From contig NZ_JAAZQD010000006.1 in assembly GCF_012395255.1 (NCBI RefSeq), positions 1-64,000 on the forward strand: DNA of 64,000 nucleotides, in the 5' to 3' direction. The notes beneath the pieces are model-generated. The model was not told where the DNA came from. It made no database searches and saw only the letters and a list, made by a program, of their open reading frames with translations. A program made the translations under genes and the position numbers. The stretch comes from Oleiagrimonas citrea (GTDB taxonomy: Bacteria > Pseudomonadota > Gammaproteobacteria > Xanthomonadales > Rhodanobacteraceae). Below, piece by piece: positions 37,306 through 48,718 of the stretch (positions are counted from its first letter, which is position 1; every line of letters starts with the position of its first letter).

Positions 37306-38811
37306 TCAGACATCGATACGGCGAAGCTGCAGGGCCTCGGCCAGATGCTCACGATTGACGCAACCGGCCGAACCATCGAGATCGGCCAAGGTGCGCGCCA
37401 CGCGCAGCACGCGATGGTAGGCGCGGGCGGACAATCGTAGCCGTTCGAGCGTGTCCTGCAGCCAGACGCGTTCCTTGGCGCCCAGCGCACAGTCGCGCTC
37501 GAGTTCGCGCACGCTGATCTCCGCATTCGGACGCCCCGCGCGCAGCAACGCCTGGCGCCGCGCCGTGATGACCCGCTCACGCACCGTGGCGCTGTCCTCG
37601 TCGTAATCGCGTCGTGCCGTAGTCAGCTCCTGCAACGGCACGCGCGGCACCTCGACCTGCAGATCGATGCGATCGAGCAAGGGGCCGGACAATCGCCCAC
37701 GATATCGTGCGACTTTGTCCGGCGTGCATCGGCAGCGTCCACCCGGGTCGCCGTGGTAGCCGCACGGACACGGATTCATCGCGGCGACCAGCTGGAACTG
37801 AGCCGGAAACGTGTTCTGCCGCGCGGCACGCGAAATCACGATCTGTCCCGATTCCAGCGGTTCACGCAGCACTTCGAGCACGCGACGCTCGTATTCGGGC
37901 AGTTCGTCGAGAAACAGCACGCCGTGATGGGCCAGCGAAATCTCGCCGGGACGCGGTCGCGAACCGCCGCCCACCAACGCTACCGCAGAGGCCGTGTGGT
38001 GGGGCGCACGAAAGGGACGCCGCCGCCACAACGCCGGATCAATGACCTCGCCGGCCACCGAGCGCACGGCACAGGTCTCCAGGGCTTCGGATTCGCCCAA
38101 CGGCGGCAGAATCCCCGGCAAACGCTCGGCGAGCATGGTCTTGCCGGTACCCGGCGGGCCGACCAGCAGCAGATGATGACCACCGGCCGCCGCGACTTCC
38201 AGGGCACGACGCGCCTGCAGCTGGCCGCGCACATCGACCAGGTCCGGCATGTCCGGAAGCACCGAGGTGGTGACCGCCGCCTGCGGACGCTGCAGTTCCT
38301 CACCACCGCGCAGCCATGCGCAGACCTCGGCCAGCGAATCGGCCACCAGCACATCGGCATCGGCAATCAGCGCCGCCTCGGCCGCGTTGGCGCGCGGCAC
38401 TACCACGCGACGTCGGCGCTTGCCGGCATGCAACAACGCCGGGAGCACGCCGGCCACGGCCCGCAACTCACCTGACAGGGCCAGCTCGCCGAGGAATTCG
38501 CAATCGTGCAGACGCTTGCGCGGGACCTGATTGGCCGCGGCGAGAATGCCCAGCGCGATGGCCAGATCGAAGCGGCCGCCATCCTTGGGCAGTTCGGCCG
38601 GCGCCAGATTCACCGTGATGCGCCGGCTGGGGTATTCGAATGCGGTGTTCTGGATGGCCACGCGCACACGATCGCGTGCCTCGCGCACGGCCGCCTCGGG
38701 CAGACCGACGATGAAGGTGTTGGGCAGACCGCCGGAAAGATTCACCTCAACCATGACCTGGGGCGCGCTGACGCCTTCCTGGGCACGGCTGAGAACCACC
38801 GAGAGACTCAT
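37306..38811 (-). CDS. comM: YifB/ComM family Mg-chelatase-like AAA+ ATPase
   Basis: A 501-residue ComM/YifB protein: an N-terminal Lon-protease-like domain (VEVNLSGGLPNTFIVGLPEA to LGILAAANQVP), Walker A GPPGTGKTMLAERLPGILPP, Walker B LFLDELPEY, and a C-terminal Mg-chelatase region with a cysteine cluster (NPCPCGYHGD, RCRCTPDKVARY). ComM is a hexameric helicase that promotes branch migration during natural transformation. The ATG at 38811 gives the standard MSLSVVLSRA start. A terminator separates it from ubiK upstream. Confidence 0.95.
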   Translation of the reverse strand: MSLSVVLSRAQEGVSAPQVMVEVNLSGGLPNTFIVGLPEAAVREARDRVRVAIQNTAFEYPSRRITVNLAPAELPKDGGRFDLAIALGILAAANQVPRKRLHDCEFLGELALSGELRAVAGVLPALLHAGKRRRRVVVPRANAAEAALIADADVLVADSLAEVCAWLRGGEELQRPQAAVTTSVLPDMPDLVDVRGQLQARRALEVAAAGGHHLLLVGPPGTGKTMLAERLPGILPPLGESEALETCAVRSVAGEVIDPALWRRRPFRAPHHTASAVALVGGGSRPRPGEISLAHHGVLFLDELPEYERRVLEVLREPLESGQIVISRAARQNTFPAQFQLVAAMNPCPCGYHGDPGGRCRCTPDKVARYRGRLSGPLLDRIDLQVEVPRVPLQELTTARRDYDEDSATVRERVITARRQALLRAGRPNAEISVRELERDCALGAKERVWLQDTLERLRLSARAYHRVLRVARTLADLDGSAGCVNREHLAEALQLRRIDV

Positions 38812-38906
38812 GCGCGCCGCGCCTCCGTCGAACGGAAGCCGGGCGCGCCCGGAAATGCGATGTGCATGCTGCTCAGCTCCTTGCACCAGACACATCGCTC
38901 AGGGCG

Positions 38907-38960
38907 AAAAAAAGCCGCCCCCGATCGTTGACTCGGGGTGAGGTGACGGATCGGAGGCGG
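38907..38960 (-). terminator. Rho-independent terminator after ubiK
   Basis: On the minus strand CCGCCTCCGATC (38960-38949) pairs with GATCGGGGGCGG (38926-38915) with one wobble, followed by C and seven T (38913-38907). The loop is 22 bases. It ends the ubiK transcript 28 bases after its stop. Confidence 0.85.
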
Positions 38961-38988
38961 TCTCCCGGGAGGCGGTTGTGTGGTGCGG

Positions 38989-39246
38989 TCAGCGGCCGTT
39001 TTCGGCCAATCGCGCTTCGAGCTCGGCGATGCGTTGTTCGCACTGTTCCACGCGCTCGCGGGTGCGGGCGAGGACCTGGCGCTGCACGTCGAACTCTTCG
39101 CGTGTCACCAGATCGAGGCGGCGCAATCCCTGCGCCAGCACGTCGCGGAAGTTCTCCGCAAGGTCCTCGCGCGCCTGCGCGAGACCGGGCGGAACCGCAT
39201 TCGCGAGCCGCTGCGCGATGGCGTCAATGGACTGGACATCAATCAT
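38989..39246 (-). CDS. ubiK: Ubiquinone biosynthesis accessory factor UbiK
   Basis: An 85-residue BMFP-domain protein with an amphipathic first half (IDAIAQRLANAVPPGLAQAR) and a C-terminal coiled coil (VQRQVLARTRERVEQCEQRI). UbiK trimerises and works with UbiJ in the Ubi metabolon for aerobic ubiquinone synthesis. The start at 39246 (MIDVQSIDAIA) is preferred to an 18-residue extension because GAGGTG sits five bases upstream and the family begins this way. Divergent from glnB. Confidence 0.92.
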   Translation of the reverse strand: MIDVQSIDAIAQRLANAVPPGLAQAREDLAENFRDVLAQGLRRLDLVTREEFDVQRQVLARTRERVEQCEQRIAELEARLAENGR

Positions 39247-39272
39247 GCGGCACCTCGAACTCTTGCGGTTAG

Positions 39273-39788
<516 letters not shown>

Positions 39789-39812
39789 CGCCGACGCCCG
39801 TCGACACGGGTC

Positions 39813-40559
39813 TCAGCCCTTGGCCTTGCCCTGATTGGCCACGGCCTGCATCTTCGCCTTCAGCGCTTCGGCATCGCCCAGGTAATAATGCTTGACTGGC
39901 TTCATGTCGGCGTCGAATTCATACACCAGCGGCACGCCGTTGGGAATGTTCACACCAGCGATGTCGTCGTCGGAGATGCCGTCCAGGTACTTGACCAGCG
40001 CGCGCATGGAATTGCCATGGGCGGCGACCACCACGCTGTGCCCGGCCTTCACCGTCGGCGCCAGGGTTTCGTGCCAGTACGGCAACACGCGCGCCACAGT
40101 GTCCTTCAGGCATTCGGTCAACGGAATCTGCGACGGGTCGAGATCGGCATAACGCGGGTCGGTAGCAAAGGTGTTGTCCTGCGGCTCCATCGCCGGCGGC
40201 GGCGTGTCGTAGCTGCGCCGCCAGATGTGCACCTGCTCGTCCCCGTACTTGGCCGCGGTCTCTGCCTTGTTGAGTCCCGTCAGCGCACCGTAGTGGCGTT
40301 CGTTGAGACGCCAGTCGGTGTGCACCGGCAGCCACATCTGGTCCATGGCGTCCTGCACGTGCCACAGCGTGCGCACCGCGCGCTTAAGCACCGAGGTATG
40401 CGCCAGGTCGAAGCGGAACCCGGCCTCGGTCAGCAAGCGGCCGGCCTCGCGGGCTTCGGCAATGCCCTGTTCGGTCAGGTCGACGTCGGCCCAACCGGTG
40501 AAACGGTTTTCCAGGTTCCACTGCGACTGGCCGTGGCGGATCAGGACGAGTTTGTGCAT
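39813..40559 (-). CDS. gpmA: 2,3-bisphosphoglycerate-dependent phosphoglycerate mutase
   Basis: A 248-residue dPGM. Catalytic motifs are [10 protein letters not shown] with the phosphohistidine, LNERHYG with the acid/base glutamate, and [17 protein letters not shown] with the second histidine. It interconverts 3- and 2-phosphoglycerate in glycolysis and gluconeogenesis. It converges on glnB with a 24-base gap and diverges from the RND pump gene. Confidence 0.96.
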   Translation of the reverse strand: MHKLVLIRHGQSQWNLENRFTGWADVDLTEQGIAEAREAGRLLTEAGFRFDLAHTSVLKRAVRTLWHVQDAMDQMWLPVHTDWRLNERHYGALTGLNKAETAAKYGDEQVHIWRRSYDTPPPAMEPQDNTFATDPRYADLDPSQIPLTECLKDTVARVLPYWHETLAPTVKAGHSVVVAAHGNSMRALVKYLDGISDDDIAGVNIPNGVPLVYEFDADMKPVKHYYLGDAEALKAKMQAVANQGKAKG

Positions 40560-40717
40560 GGGGAAGAAATCCGACGCGCGAAAAGGCTAAGCATGCGAGC
40601 CTCGGCATGAGCCGTCAACGCAGGTATTCTGAGCGGGTTTGACCCCGCACGTGCCGTAGGTCACGCGCGACTTCCAGCACACGCGGGGACGCAGGGAAGA
40701 TAGGCAAACTCGCTACG

Positions 40718-43700
40718 ATGAACTTTTTCGCGCCCATGATCCGCCGCCCGATCGGCATCACACTGCTGGCCATCGGCCTGGTGCTGGGCGGCGTTGTCGC
40801 CTACCTGCGGCTCGGCGTGGCCGCGCTGCCGCAACTGGACATCCCGGCGGTCTTCGTGGTGGCCTCGCAACCGGGCGCCAGCGCCAACACCATGGCGACC
40901 ACCGTGGCCGCGCCGCTGGAGCGCCACATCGGCCGTATCGCGGGTATCAGCGACATGCGCTCGACCAGCAACGCAGGCTCGACCTTCGTGCTGGTCCAGT
41001 TCGACTTCAACCGCAACATCGACGACGCCGCGCGCGAAGTGCAGGCGGCGATCAATGCGGCCGCGCCGGACTTGCCCTCGAACCTGCCCACGGCACCGCA
41101 GGTGCTGAAGTTCAACACCGACCAGATCCCGATCCTGCTGGTCGCGCTGACTGCGCGTGCGCAGACGCCGGCCAAGCTCTACGACATGGCCAACAGCCTC
41201 CTGCAGCCGCGCATTGCGCAGGTGCCCGGCGTCGGCCGGGTGCAGGTGTTCGGCAGCGCGCCGCCCGCGATCCGCGTGGACATGAATCTGGATGCGCTGA
41301 GCGCGAAGAATCTGTCCACCGACGACGTGCGCAACGCGCTGACCGCCGCCAACGTGAATGCACCGCTGGGCACGATCACCGAGGGCCAGCGCCAGTTGAT
41401 CGTGCAGGCCAACGACCAGTTGCATACGGCGTCGGACTTCGCGCATCTGGTCATCGCCGTGCGCAACGGCACGCCGGTACGCCTGAGCGACGTGGCACAC
41501 GTCTACGACGGTGCCGAGGACATGCATCAGGCGGCCTGGCTCAACGGCCAGCGCTCGGTGATGCTGCAGATCAGCAAGCGCCCGGGCGCCAACGCGCTGG
41601 CCACTGTCGACGCCATCAAGGCGCGCCTGCCTCAGCTCAGCGCGTGGCTGCCGGCCGACGTGCACATCCAGCCGATCTTCAACCTGACCAACACCACGCG
41701 TTCATCGATCCACGAGATCGAGATCACGCTGCTCATCAGCATCGCCCTGGTCATCATGGTGATGCTGGTGTTCCTGCGCCGCACCGGCCCGACCCTGATC
41801 GCGGCGCTGAGCGTGCCGCTGTCGCTGGCCGGCGCCTTCGTCACCATGGCTGCACTGGGCTACACGCTGAACAACCTGTCGATGATGGCGCTGGTGGTGT
41901 GCATCGGCTTCGTGGTCGACGACGCCATCGTCGTGATCGAGAACATCGTGCGGCACATGGAGGCCGGCGAGACGCCGATGCAGGCCACGCTGCGCGGCGT
42001 GCGCGAGATCGGTTTCACGGTGATCTCGATCACTGTCTCGCTGCTGGCGGTGTTCGCTCCGCTGCTGTTCGAGAACAGCATGCTGGGCATGCTGATGCGC
42101 GAATTCTCGGTGACGCTGGCCGCTGCCGTGATCATCTCGGCCGTGGTGTCACTGACTCTGACCCCGGCGCTATGCGCACGCTACCTTCGTCACGCCAGCA
42201 TTCCGCATGCGCACGAACGTACCCGCTGGCAGCGCCTGCTGGAACGCTTCGACGACGCCGTGCTCGGCCTCTATCGACGCAGCCTCGACTGGGCGCTGCA
42301 TCATCGCCGGCTGATGCGCTGGCAGCCGGTGTTGCTGCTGGCGCTGACCTTCGGCCTGATCTTCGCCACGGTGAAACTGGTCGGCGGCACCTTCATGCCG
42401 GCCCAGGACACCGGCCTGCTACGCGTCAACGTGGTCGCCGACGCCGACGTATCGCCTGACGAAATGACCCAGCGCCTGCAACAGGTCGCCGTGATCGTGC
42501 GGCACGATGCCGCCGTGACCAACGTCGCCACTCTGCTCGGTGGCGGACCTACAGGCGCCACCAGCAACCAGGGCAAGCTGTTCGTCGACCTCAAACCATT
42601 CGGCCACGGCCCCGGCGACCGACCGCTGAAGTCAAAGGCCATCATCGAACGTCTGCGCAAGCGCCTGGACACGGTTCCGGGCGTGCAGTGCTACGTCAAC
42701 AACGTGCAGTTTCTCGGCGGCGGCAGCGGCGGCGGCGGCCAGGGGCAATACAGTTTCCAGCTGCGCGGCGATGATCCCATCGTCCTGCAGACCTGGACGC
42801 TGCGACTCGAGAACGCCATGCGCAAGCTGCCGCAGCTTCGCGACATCGGCAGCGACTACGACGATGTCAGCGTGCAGCAGACCGTGCAGGTCGATCGCGC
42901 CCGCGCCTCGCGTCTGGGCGTGAGCATGGCGAACGTGGACGCCGTGCTGTTCGGCGCCTTCGGCCAGCAGCCCGTGTCGACCATCTATTCCGAGACCAAC
43001 AGCTACCGCGTGATCCTCAGCGCCGCCGCGCAGCAAGTGCTGTCGCCGGCCTCGCTGCTGGACCTGTACGTGCTGGGCAGCGGTGGCGGCCTGGTGCCGC
43101 TGTCCGCGCTGGCCCACATCCAGCCGACCGTGATTCCGCCGCAAGTCGTGCACGAGTCGCAGCAACTGGCCTCGACCATCAGCTACGGCCTCAAGGACAA
43201 GACGCCGCAAAGTATCGGCATCGCCCTGATCAAGGCTCAGGCGCAAGGGCTGGGATTGCCCGCCAGCGTGCACATCGACTTCACCGGCGACAACCAGCGG
43301 CTGCAGCAGCTGCAGTCGAACATCGGCACACTGTTCCTCGCCGCCATCCTCGCCATGTATCTGGTGCTGGGCATTCTCTACGAGAGCATGCGCCACCCAC
43401 TGACCATTCTTTCCACGCTGCCGGCCGCCGCGGTCGGCGCGGTCGCGGCCATGCTGGCCACGCGCACGCCGCTGTCGCTGATCGCCGCCATCGCCGTGCT
43501 GTTGCTGATCGGCATCGTCAAGAAGAACGCCATCTTGATGGTCGATTTCGCTCTCGACGCCGAGCGCAATCGCGGACTGACTCCGCTCGACGCCATCCGC
43601 GAAGCGGCCCTGACCCGCTTCCGCCCGATTCTGATGACCACGCTGGTGGCCATGCTCAGTGCCGTGCCGCTAGCAGTCGGCTTCGGCGTCGGCTCGGAGC

Positions 43701-43876
43701 TTCGTCAGCCGCTCGGCATCGCCTTGATCGGTGGCCTGGCCATCTCGCAGTTGCTCACGCTGCTGTCGACACCGGCCATCTACATGGGGTATCACGATCG
43801 CCAGGTGCGCAAGGCGGCCCGTCGCGCCCGCAGGGCCGAACGCAAGCGCCGCAAGCAGTTGGCCAAGGCGCACTGA
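40718..43876 (+). CDS. RND-family efflux transporter permease (MdtC/AcrB-like)
   Basis: A 1052-residue hydrophobe/amphiphile efflux pump. It starts NFFAPMIRRPIGITLLAIGL, the usual first helix. The proton-relay aspartates are in VCIGFVVDDAIVVIENIVRH and a lysine helix is in IGIVKKNAILMVDFALDAER. Two large periplasmic loops have the duplicated RND form. A flexible glycine-rich loop, GGGSGGGGQGQ, sits in the second porter domain. The sequence resembles MdtB/MdtC-type heteromeric pumps most. No membrane-fusion protein, outer-membrane channel or second permease is next to it, so partners must be elsewhere. Substrate unknown. Confidence 0.93.
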   Translation: MNFFAPMIRRPIGITLLAIGLVLGGVVAYLRLGVAALPQLDIPAVFVVASQPGASANTMATTVAAPLERHIGRIAGISDMRSTSNAGSTFVLVQFDFNRNIDDAAREVQAAINAAAPDLPSNLPTAPQVLKFNTDQIPILLVALTARAQTPAKLYDMANSLLQPRIAQVPGVGRVQVFGSAPPAIRVDMNLDALSAKNLSTDDVRNALTAANVNAPLGTITEGQRQLIVQANDQLHTASDFAHLVIAVRNGTPVRLSDVAHVYDGAEDMHQAAWLNGQRSVMLQISKRPGANALATVDAIKARLPQLSAWLPADVHIQPIFNLTNTTRSSIHEIEITLLISIALVIMVMLVFLRRTGPTLIAALSVPLSLAGAFVTMAALGYTLNNLSMMALVVCIGFVVDDAIVVIENIVRHMEAGETPMQATLRGVREIGFTVISITVSLLAVFAPLLFENSMLGMLMREFSVTLAAAVIISAVVSLTLTPALCARYLRHASIPHAHERTRWQRLLERFDDAVLGLYRRSLDWALHHRRLMRWQPVLLLALTFGLIFATVKLVGGTFMPAQDTGLLRVNVVADADVSPDEMTQRLQQVAVIVRHDAAVTNVATLLGGGPTGATSNQGKLFVDLKPFGHGPGDRPLKSKAIIERLRKRLDTVPGVQCYVNNVQFLGGGSGGGGQGQYSFQLRGDDPIVLQTWTLRLENAMRKLPQLRDIGSDYDDVSVQQTVQVDRARASRLGVSMANVDAVLFGAFGQQPVSTIYSETNSYRVILSAAAQQVLSPASLLDLYVLGSGGGLVPLSALAHIQPTVIPPQVVHESQQLASTISYGLKDKTPQSIGIALIKAQAQGLGLPASVHIDFTGDNQRLQQLQSNIGTLFLAAILAMYLVLGILYESMRHPLTILSTLPAAAVGAVAAMLATRTPLSLIAAIAVLLLIGIVKKNAILMVDFALDAERNRGLTPLDAIREAALTRFRPILMTTLVAMLSAVPLAVGFGVGSELRQPLGIALIGGLAISQLLTLLSTPAIYMGYHDRQVRKAARRARRAERKRRKQLAKAH

Positions 43877-43910
43877 GCACCGCGGCAAGCACGACGGGGA
43901 TTTCCCTTCC

Positions 43911-43939
43911 ATGACAATGTTTGCCTGAACAGCTAAAAT
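43911..43939 (+). promoter_or_regulatory. Predicted promoter of the PagL-like gene
   Basis: ATGACA (43911-43916), a 17-base spacer and TAAAAT (43934-43939), each one mismatch from consensus. Transcription would start about 42 bases before the ATG at 43988. Confidence 0.6.
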
Positions 43940-43987
43940 GGCGCTGCGGGAAAACCGAGGGGTGTTCGACCACAGGAAGGAGTCGCC

Positions 43988-44500
43988 ATGCTTCATCGCA
44001 TGCACCTCATGCTCACGCTGCTGCTCAGTGCATGCAGCTTCATCGCCCTGACCCCGGCCGCACACGCCAGCGATCAAGGCACCACGGTGGCCATCAGTGT
44101 CGGTCGCAGCGCGACGTCGGGGCACCGCTGGACCAACGTCGGCTTCGTCGACATCACCACAAGCACGCACGATTTCCATGGTGTGCACTGGAAGCCAGCC
44201 TACGCGCTCGGCTGGATCGACGGTCGATCCATGCACGTCGAGCGCCTCGATCACAACGTCGTCGTCGGCGCAGCGGGCGTTCGCCTGGTGGATTGGTGGC
44301 GCGGTGCGTTCTTCAGCTTCCAGCTCGGCGTCGCCGGCGGACGCACCGATGCGCTCAGCAGCAGCGAGCAGTTCGTCAGCAGTCTCGGCTGGCAGGGGCA
44401 TCGCTGGCAGATCATGCTGCGCCACATTTCCAACGGCGATTTCTTCGGCGGCAAGAATCTGGGCGAGACCATGGTTCTGGTCGGCATCCGACTGCATTAG
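43988..44500 (+). CDS. pagL: PagL-like lipid A 3-O-deacylase
   Basis: A 170-residue outer-membrane barrel protein with a signal peptide ending PAAHAS. The C-terminal RHISNGDFFGGKNLGE holds His, Ser two residues later and Glu twelve after the Ser, the same spacing as the PagL catalytic triad (H126, S128, E140 in Pseudomonas). PagL removes the 3-linked acyl chain of lipid A at the outer leaflet, lowering endotoxicity and adapting the surface. GGAAGGAG precedes the ATG. Cotranscribed with the DUF1643 gene 10 bases downstream. Overall similarity outside the triad is weak, so the exact activity is inferred. Confidence 0.8.
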   Translation: MLHRMHLMLTLLLSACSFIALTPAAHASDQGTTVAISVGRSATSGHRWTNVGFVDITTSTHDFHGVHWKPAYALGWIDGRSMHVERLDHNVVVGAAGVRLVDWWRGAFFSFQLGVAGGRTDALSSSEQFVSSLGWQGHRWQIMLRHISNGDFFGGKNLGETMVLVGIRLH

Positions 44501-44510
44501 CATCGAACGG

Positions 44511-46041
<1,531 letters not shown>

Positions 46042-46105
46042 CGTCATCCGCGCCTGATCCGGTAAACAGTCGTTCCCGGAGCCACCGCAACCGGCAGGCA
46101 GCAAC

Positions 46106-46609
46106 TTACGGCTGTGAATCGGCCGTGATGCGCTTGGCCGCCGCCGCACGTGGCGCGTATTGCGCGTGCACCACGGCAATGCGGTCGCCGACCCGCACAT
46201 AGCGATTCGGACCGAACGGCGTCATCACGCCGTAGTCCAGCTCGTGCCCGTTCAGACGCAGAATCAGCTGCGGCGGTTTCAGGCCCAGGTTGTGCAGATC
46301 GGGCTGCGATTCGTCGAGCCAGCGCTGCACTGGCGCGGCGGCAAGGGCGGCCATTCCGTTCACGCGCTCGGCATCGGCCACCTGCTGCTGCGCCGCGGGC
46401 GTCTGCCGCCACCAGTGGCCATCGTGTCGTCGATAGTTCACGGGCGGACGCCCCGGACGGATGACCTCGATCTGCCGCACCTGTGCCGGATCGATCTTCA
46501 GCAAGGTGCCCGGCGCGGCGGCGACGTCGCTGCGCCACTGCAGCCAGGCCAGCCCGACCAGTGCGATCAGCGCCGCACCGCCCAACCACCGGGACAGGCC
46601 ACCGCGCAT
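46106..46609 (-). CDS. DUF4340 domain protein
   Basis: A 167-residue protein with one N-terminal membrane helix (WLGGAALIALVGLAWLQW) followed by a beta-rich domain (TLLKIDPAQVRQIEVIRPGR, then WWRQTP, and ILRLNGHELDYGVMTPFG). This is the shape of DUF4340 proteins, which accompany Gld-type ABC transporters. It starts four bases after the GldG-like gene and is the last gene of this operon. No catalytic motif is visible; it may be an envelope accessory subunit. Confidence 0.82.
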   Translation of the reverse strand: MRGGLSRWLGGAALIALVGLAWLQWRSDVAAAPGTLLKIDPAQVRQIEVIRPGRPPVNYRRHDGHWWRQTPAAQQQVADAERVNGMAALAAAPVQRWLDESQPDLHNLGLKPPQLILRLNGHELDYGVMTPFGPNRYVRVGDRIAVVHAQYAPRAAAAKRITADSQP

Positions 46610-46613
46610 ACGA

Positions 46614-47963
46614 TCAGCGCCGACGCCGGCGCCAGGCAATGCCCGTGCCCAGCAATAGCAGAAGCAGCGGCAGGCCGATCATGAACACGGCGGCCATCAT
46701 CGTCAGTCCGCCGCGTGACAGATGCACCACGCGATCCGGCGCAGCCGCGCGATCGACCCCGATCAGGGCATCGTCGCCCAGCAGCCACTCGAACACCCGC
46801 TCGCCCAGCGCGCGATTGCCGGCCTGGCCGAGAAACGCGTTGGAGAGGAAGTCACCGTCGCCGATGACCACCGCACGCTGCTCGTTCTTGTCCGGGCTGG
46901 GCGACAGCCGCGACAGCGCGAAGCCGAAGTCCAGCGGACCGCGCAGCTCGCCCTTGGCGGGATCGAAACGGATGGTCGAAGGATGCCGGTCGTCGATGGG
47001 CTGCAACTCGGTCCAGCTCTTCGGACTGGAGCGCAGCAATGGCCTGGCGGACCATTCGGTGTCCGAGATGCTGGCCAGCGCCTGCACCTGCGCGAACACG
47101 GTGGTCTGCACCAATCCCTTGGTGATCGCGGTTGGCGGATAGCTGCCCAGCGCGACGATGCGTGGGTCGTTCAACCCCAGCGCCGCACCCTGACCGTCGA
47201 CCAGCAGGCCGGGAAGCCTCTGCACGCCCAACGCATGCGCCAACGGATCGAGCTCGGGGTGGGCCTGACCGGGGTCGCTGAGCCACAGCAGGTTGCCGCC
47301 ATCGCGCACGTAGTCGACCAGCGCCTGCACCGCCGGCTTGGGCAACGCCGACTGCGGACTGGCGAGCACCACCAGACGCGTGCCCTGCGGCACCTGTCCG
47401 ACCTGACTGAAGTTCAACGGCACGGCGCGCACGCCGCGCGCAGCCAGTGGCTTGATGAAGAGTCCGAGATCGGCGCCGGCCGAACTGTCCGCACGGCGCT
47501 CGCCGTCGCCGGTCACGAACGCGACGATGCGGTCGCCGTCGCGCGTCAGCCGCTCCATCGCGTTGGTCAGCGCATCCTCACTCAGCGCACGCACATGCTG
47601 GGTTCGACCGTCATATCGCAGCACCATCTCGCCGGCGACTTCGATGCCGGCGGCGCGCATGGCGGCAGGGTTCTTGTCCGGGTCGACGAAACGCACCGAG
47701 ATATCCGGCTTCACCGCCTGATAGCGCTGCAGAAAAGCGGCGATGGTCGGCCGCAACTTACCGCCCGGCGCGGCATAACTGGTGATCTGCACCGGACCGT
47801 GCAACTTCTGCAGCACCGCGCGCGTCGGCGCAGTCAGGCTGGCGCGATCACCCGAACTCCAGTCGAACACGCGCGCATGCCGCGTGCCCAGATAGCCGAT
47901 GCAACCGGCCGCGATCAGCAGCAGCAGCGCGTACAGCCAGATCGGCAGGCGTCGTTTCGTCAT
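46614..47963 (-). CDS. GldG-like ABC-type auxiliary membrane protein
   Basis: A 449-residue protein with N- and C-terminal membrane helices (LPIWLYALLLLIAAGCIGYL; MMAAVFMIGLPLLLLLLG) and a large extracytoplasmic part (FDWSSGDRASLTAPTRAVLQ, FVDPDKNPAAM, DGGNLLWLSDPGQAHPELDP). This matches the GldG/DUF4350-type proteins of Gld-like ABC systems, made of an extracytoplasmic domain between two anchors. Its start shares one base with the stop of the permease gene (TGATG). In Bacteroidetes GldG is needed for gliding; in proteobacteria the role is not known. Confidence 0.87.
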   Translation of the reverse strand: MTKRRLPIWLYALLLLIAAGCIGYLGTRHARVFDWSSGDRASLTAPTRAVLQKLHGPVQITSYAAPGGKLRPTIAAFLQRYQAVKPDISVRFVDPDKNPAAMRAAGIEVAGEMVLRYDGRTQHVRALSEDALTNAMERLTRDGDRIVAFVTGDGERRADSSAGADLGLFIKPLAARGVRAVPLNFSQVGQVPQGTRLVVLASPQSALPKPAVQALVDYVRDGGNLLWLSDPGQAHPELDPLAHALGVQRLPGLLVDGQGAALGLNDPRIVALGSYPPTAITKGLVQTTVFAQVQALASISDTEWSARPLLRSSPKSWTELQPIDDRHPSTIRFDPAKGELRGPLDFGFALSRLSPSPDKNEQRAVVIGDGDFLSNAFLGQAGNRALGERVFEWLLGDDALIGVDRAAAPDRVVHLSRGGLTMMAAVFMIGLPLLLLLLGTGIAWRRRRR

Positions 47964-48718
47964 CAGCCCCGCGTCCTTTCGTCACCCACGCGACGGATCG
48001 CCAGCAGCAGCGCCACGCCAATCAGCAACGCGAACCACAGCAGATCCGCCGTACTTACCAGCCCCCGGCCCATCGGCTGCAGATGCGTGGACAGCGCCAA
48101 CCAGTTGGCGATCCCGCCGAGCACGCCGTCGGCCAGCGAAAGCTTGTTGACACCGACCAGCAGCGCCGTGACCACGAATGCGCCCGCCGCGGCCAACGCC
48201 GGATGGCCGACAAAGGCCGAACACGCCATGCCGATGGCGTTCAGCGAAGCCAGCGCCAGCATCAGTCCCAGCGCTGCCGCCGCCAGCTTGCCCCAGTCCG
48301 GGTGCGTGGTGAACGCCAGCGCCACCGGCATCGCCAGCAGCAACAGCAGGATCAGCAACTGCCAGATCAGCACCGCAAAATACTTGCCCAGCACCACCGC
48401 GGACGGCGACAGTCCGGAGGCGAACAACAACGACAACGTGCCGCCTCGACGCTCGCCCGCCAGTGCACTCATGGTCAACAGCGGCGCCAGCACGAACGCG
48501 GCAATCACGAACAGGGCCAGCCAGGGCAGGGTGACCAGATCGGTGAAGCCGCTGGCATTGCCGGCGGCCGCCAGACGAACCTGCAGCGCCAGATACTGGT
48601 TCAGCATCAGCAGGAATTCCCAACCCATGCCGGCCAGGGTCAGCGCGGCCAGCACCCAGCCCAGCGGACGGGTCCACAGGCGTCGCCATTCACAGCGCAT
48701 CACGGCTCCCACACTCAT
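47963..48718 (-). CDS. Gld-like ABC transporter permease (ABC-2 type)
   Basis: A 251-residue membrane protein with about six helices (WVLAALTLAGMGWEFLLML, ALFVIAAFVLAPLLTMSAL, WQLLILLLLLAMPVALAF, LLWFALLIGVALLLAIR). It has the family phrase LTMSALAGERRGGTLSLLFA of GldF/NosY-like permeases. The start overlaps the ATPase stop by four bases (ATGA). Together with the ATPase, GldG-like and DUF4340 genes it forms a compact four-gene operon of unknown substrate. Confidence 0.88.
   Translation of the reverse strand: MSVGAVMRCEWRRLWTRPLGWVLAALTLAGMGWEFLLMLNQYLALQVRLAAAGNASGFTDLVTLPWLALFVIAAFVLAPLLTMSALAGERRGGTLSLLFASGLSPSAVVLGKYFAVLIWQLLILLLLLAMPVALAFTTHPDWGKLAAAALGLMLALASLNAIGMACSAFVGHPALAAAGAFVVTALLVGVNKLSLADGVLGGIANWLALSTHLQPMGRGLVSTADLLWFALLIGVALLLAIRRVGDERTRG

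Noticed and set aside
39789-39812. Terminator between glnB and gpmA
   Set aside because: CCCGT/ACGGG gives only a five-base stem and there is no T-run.
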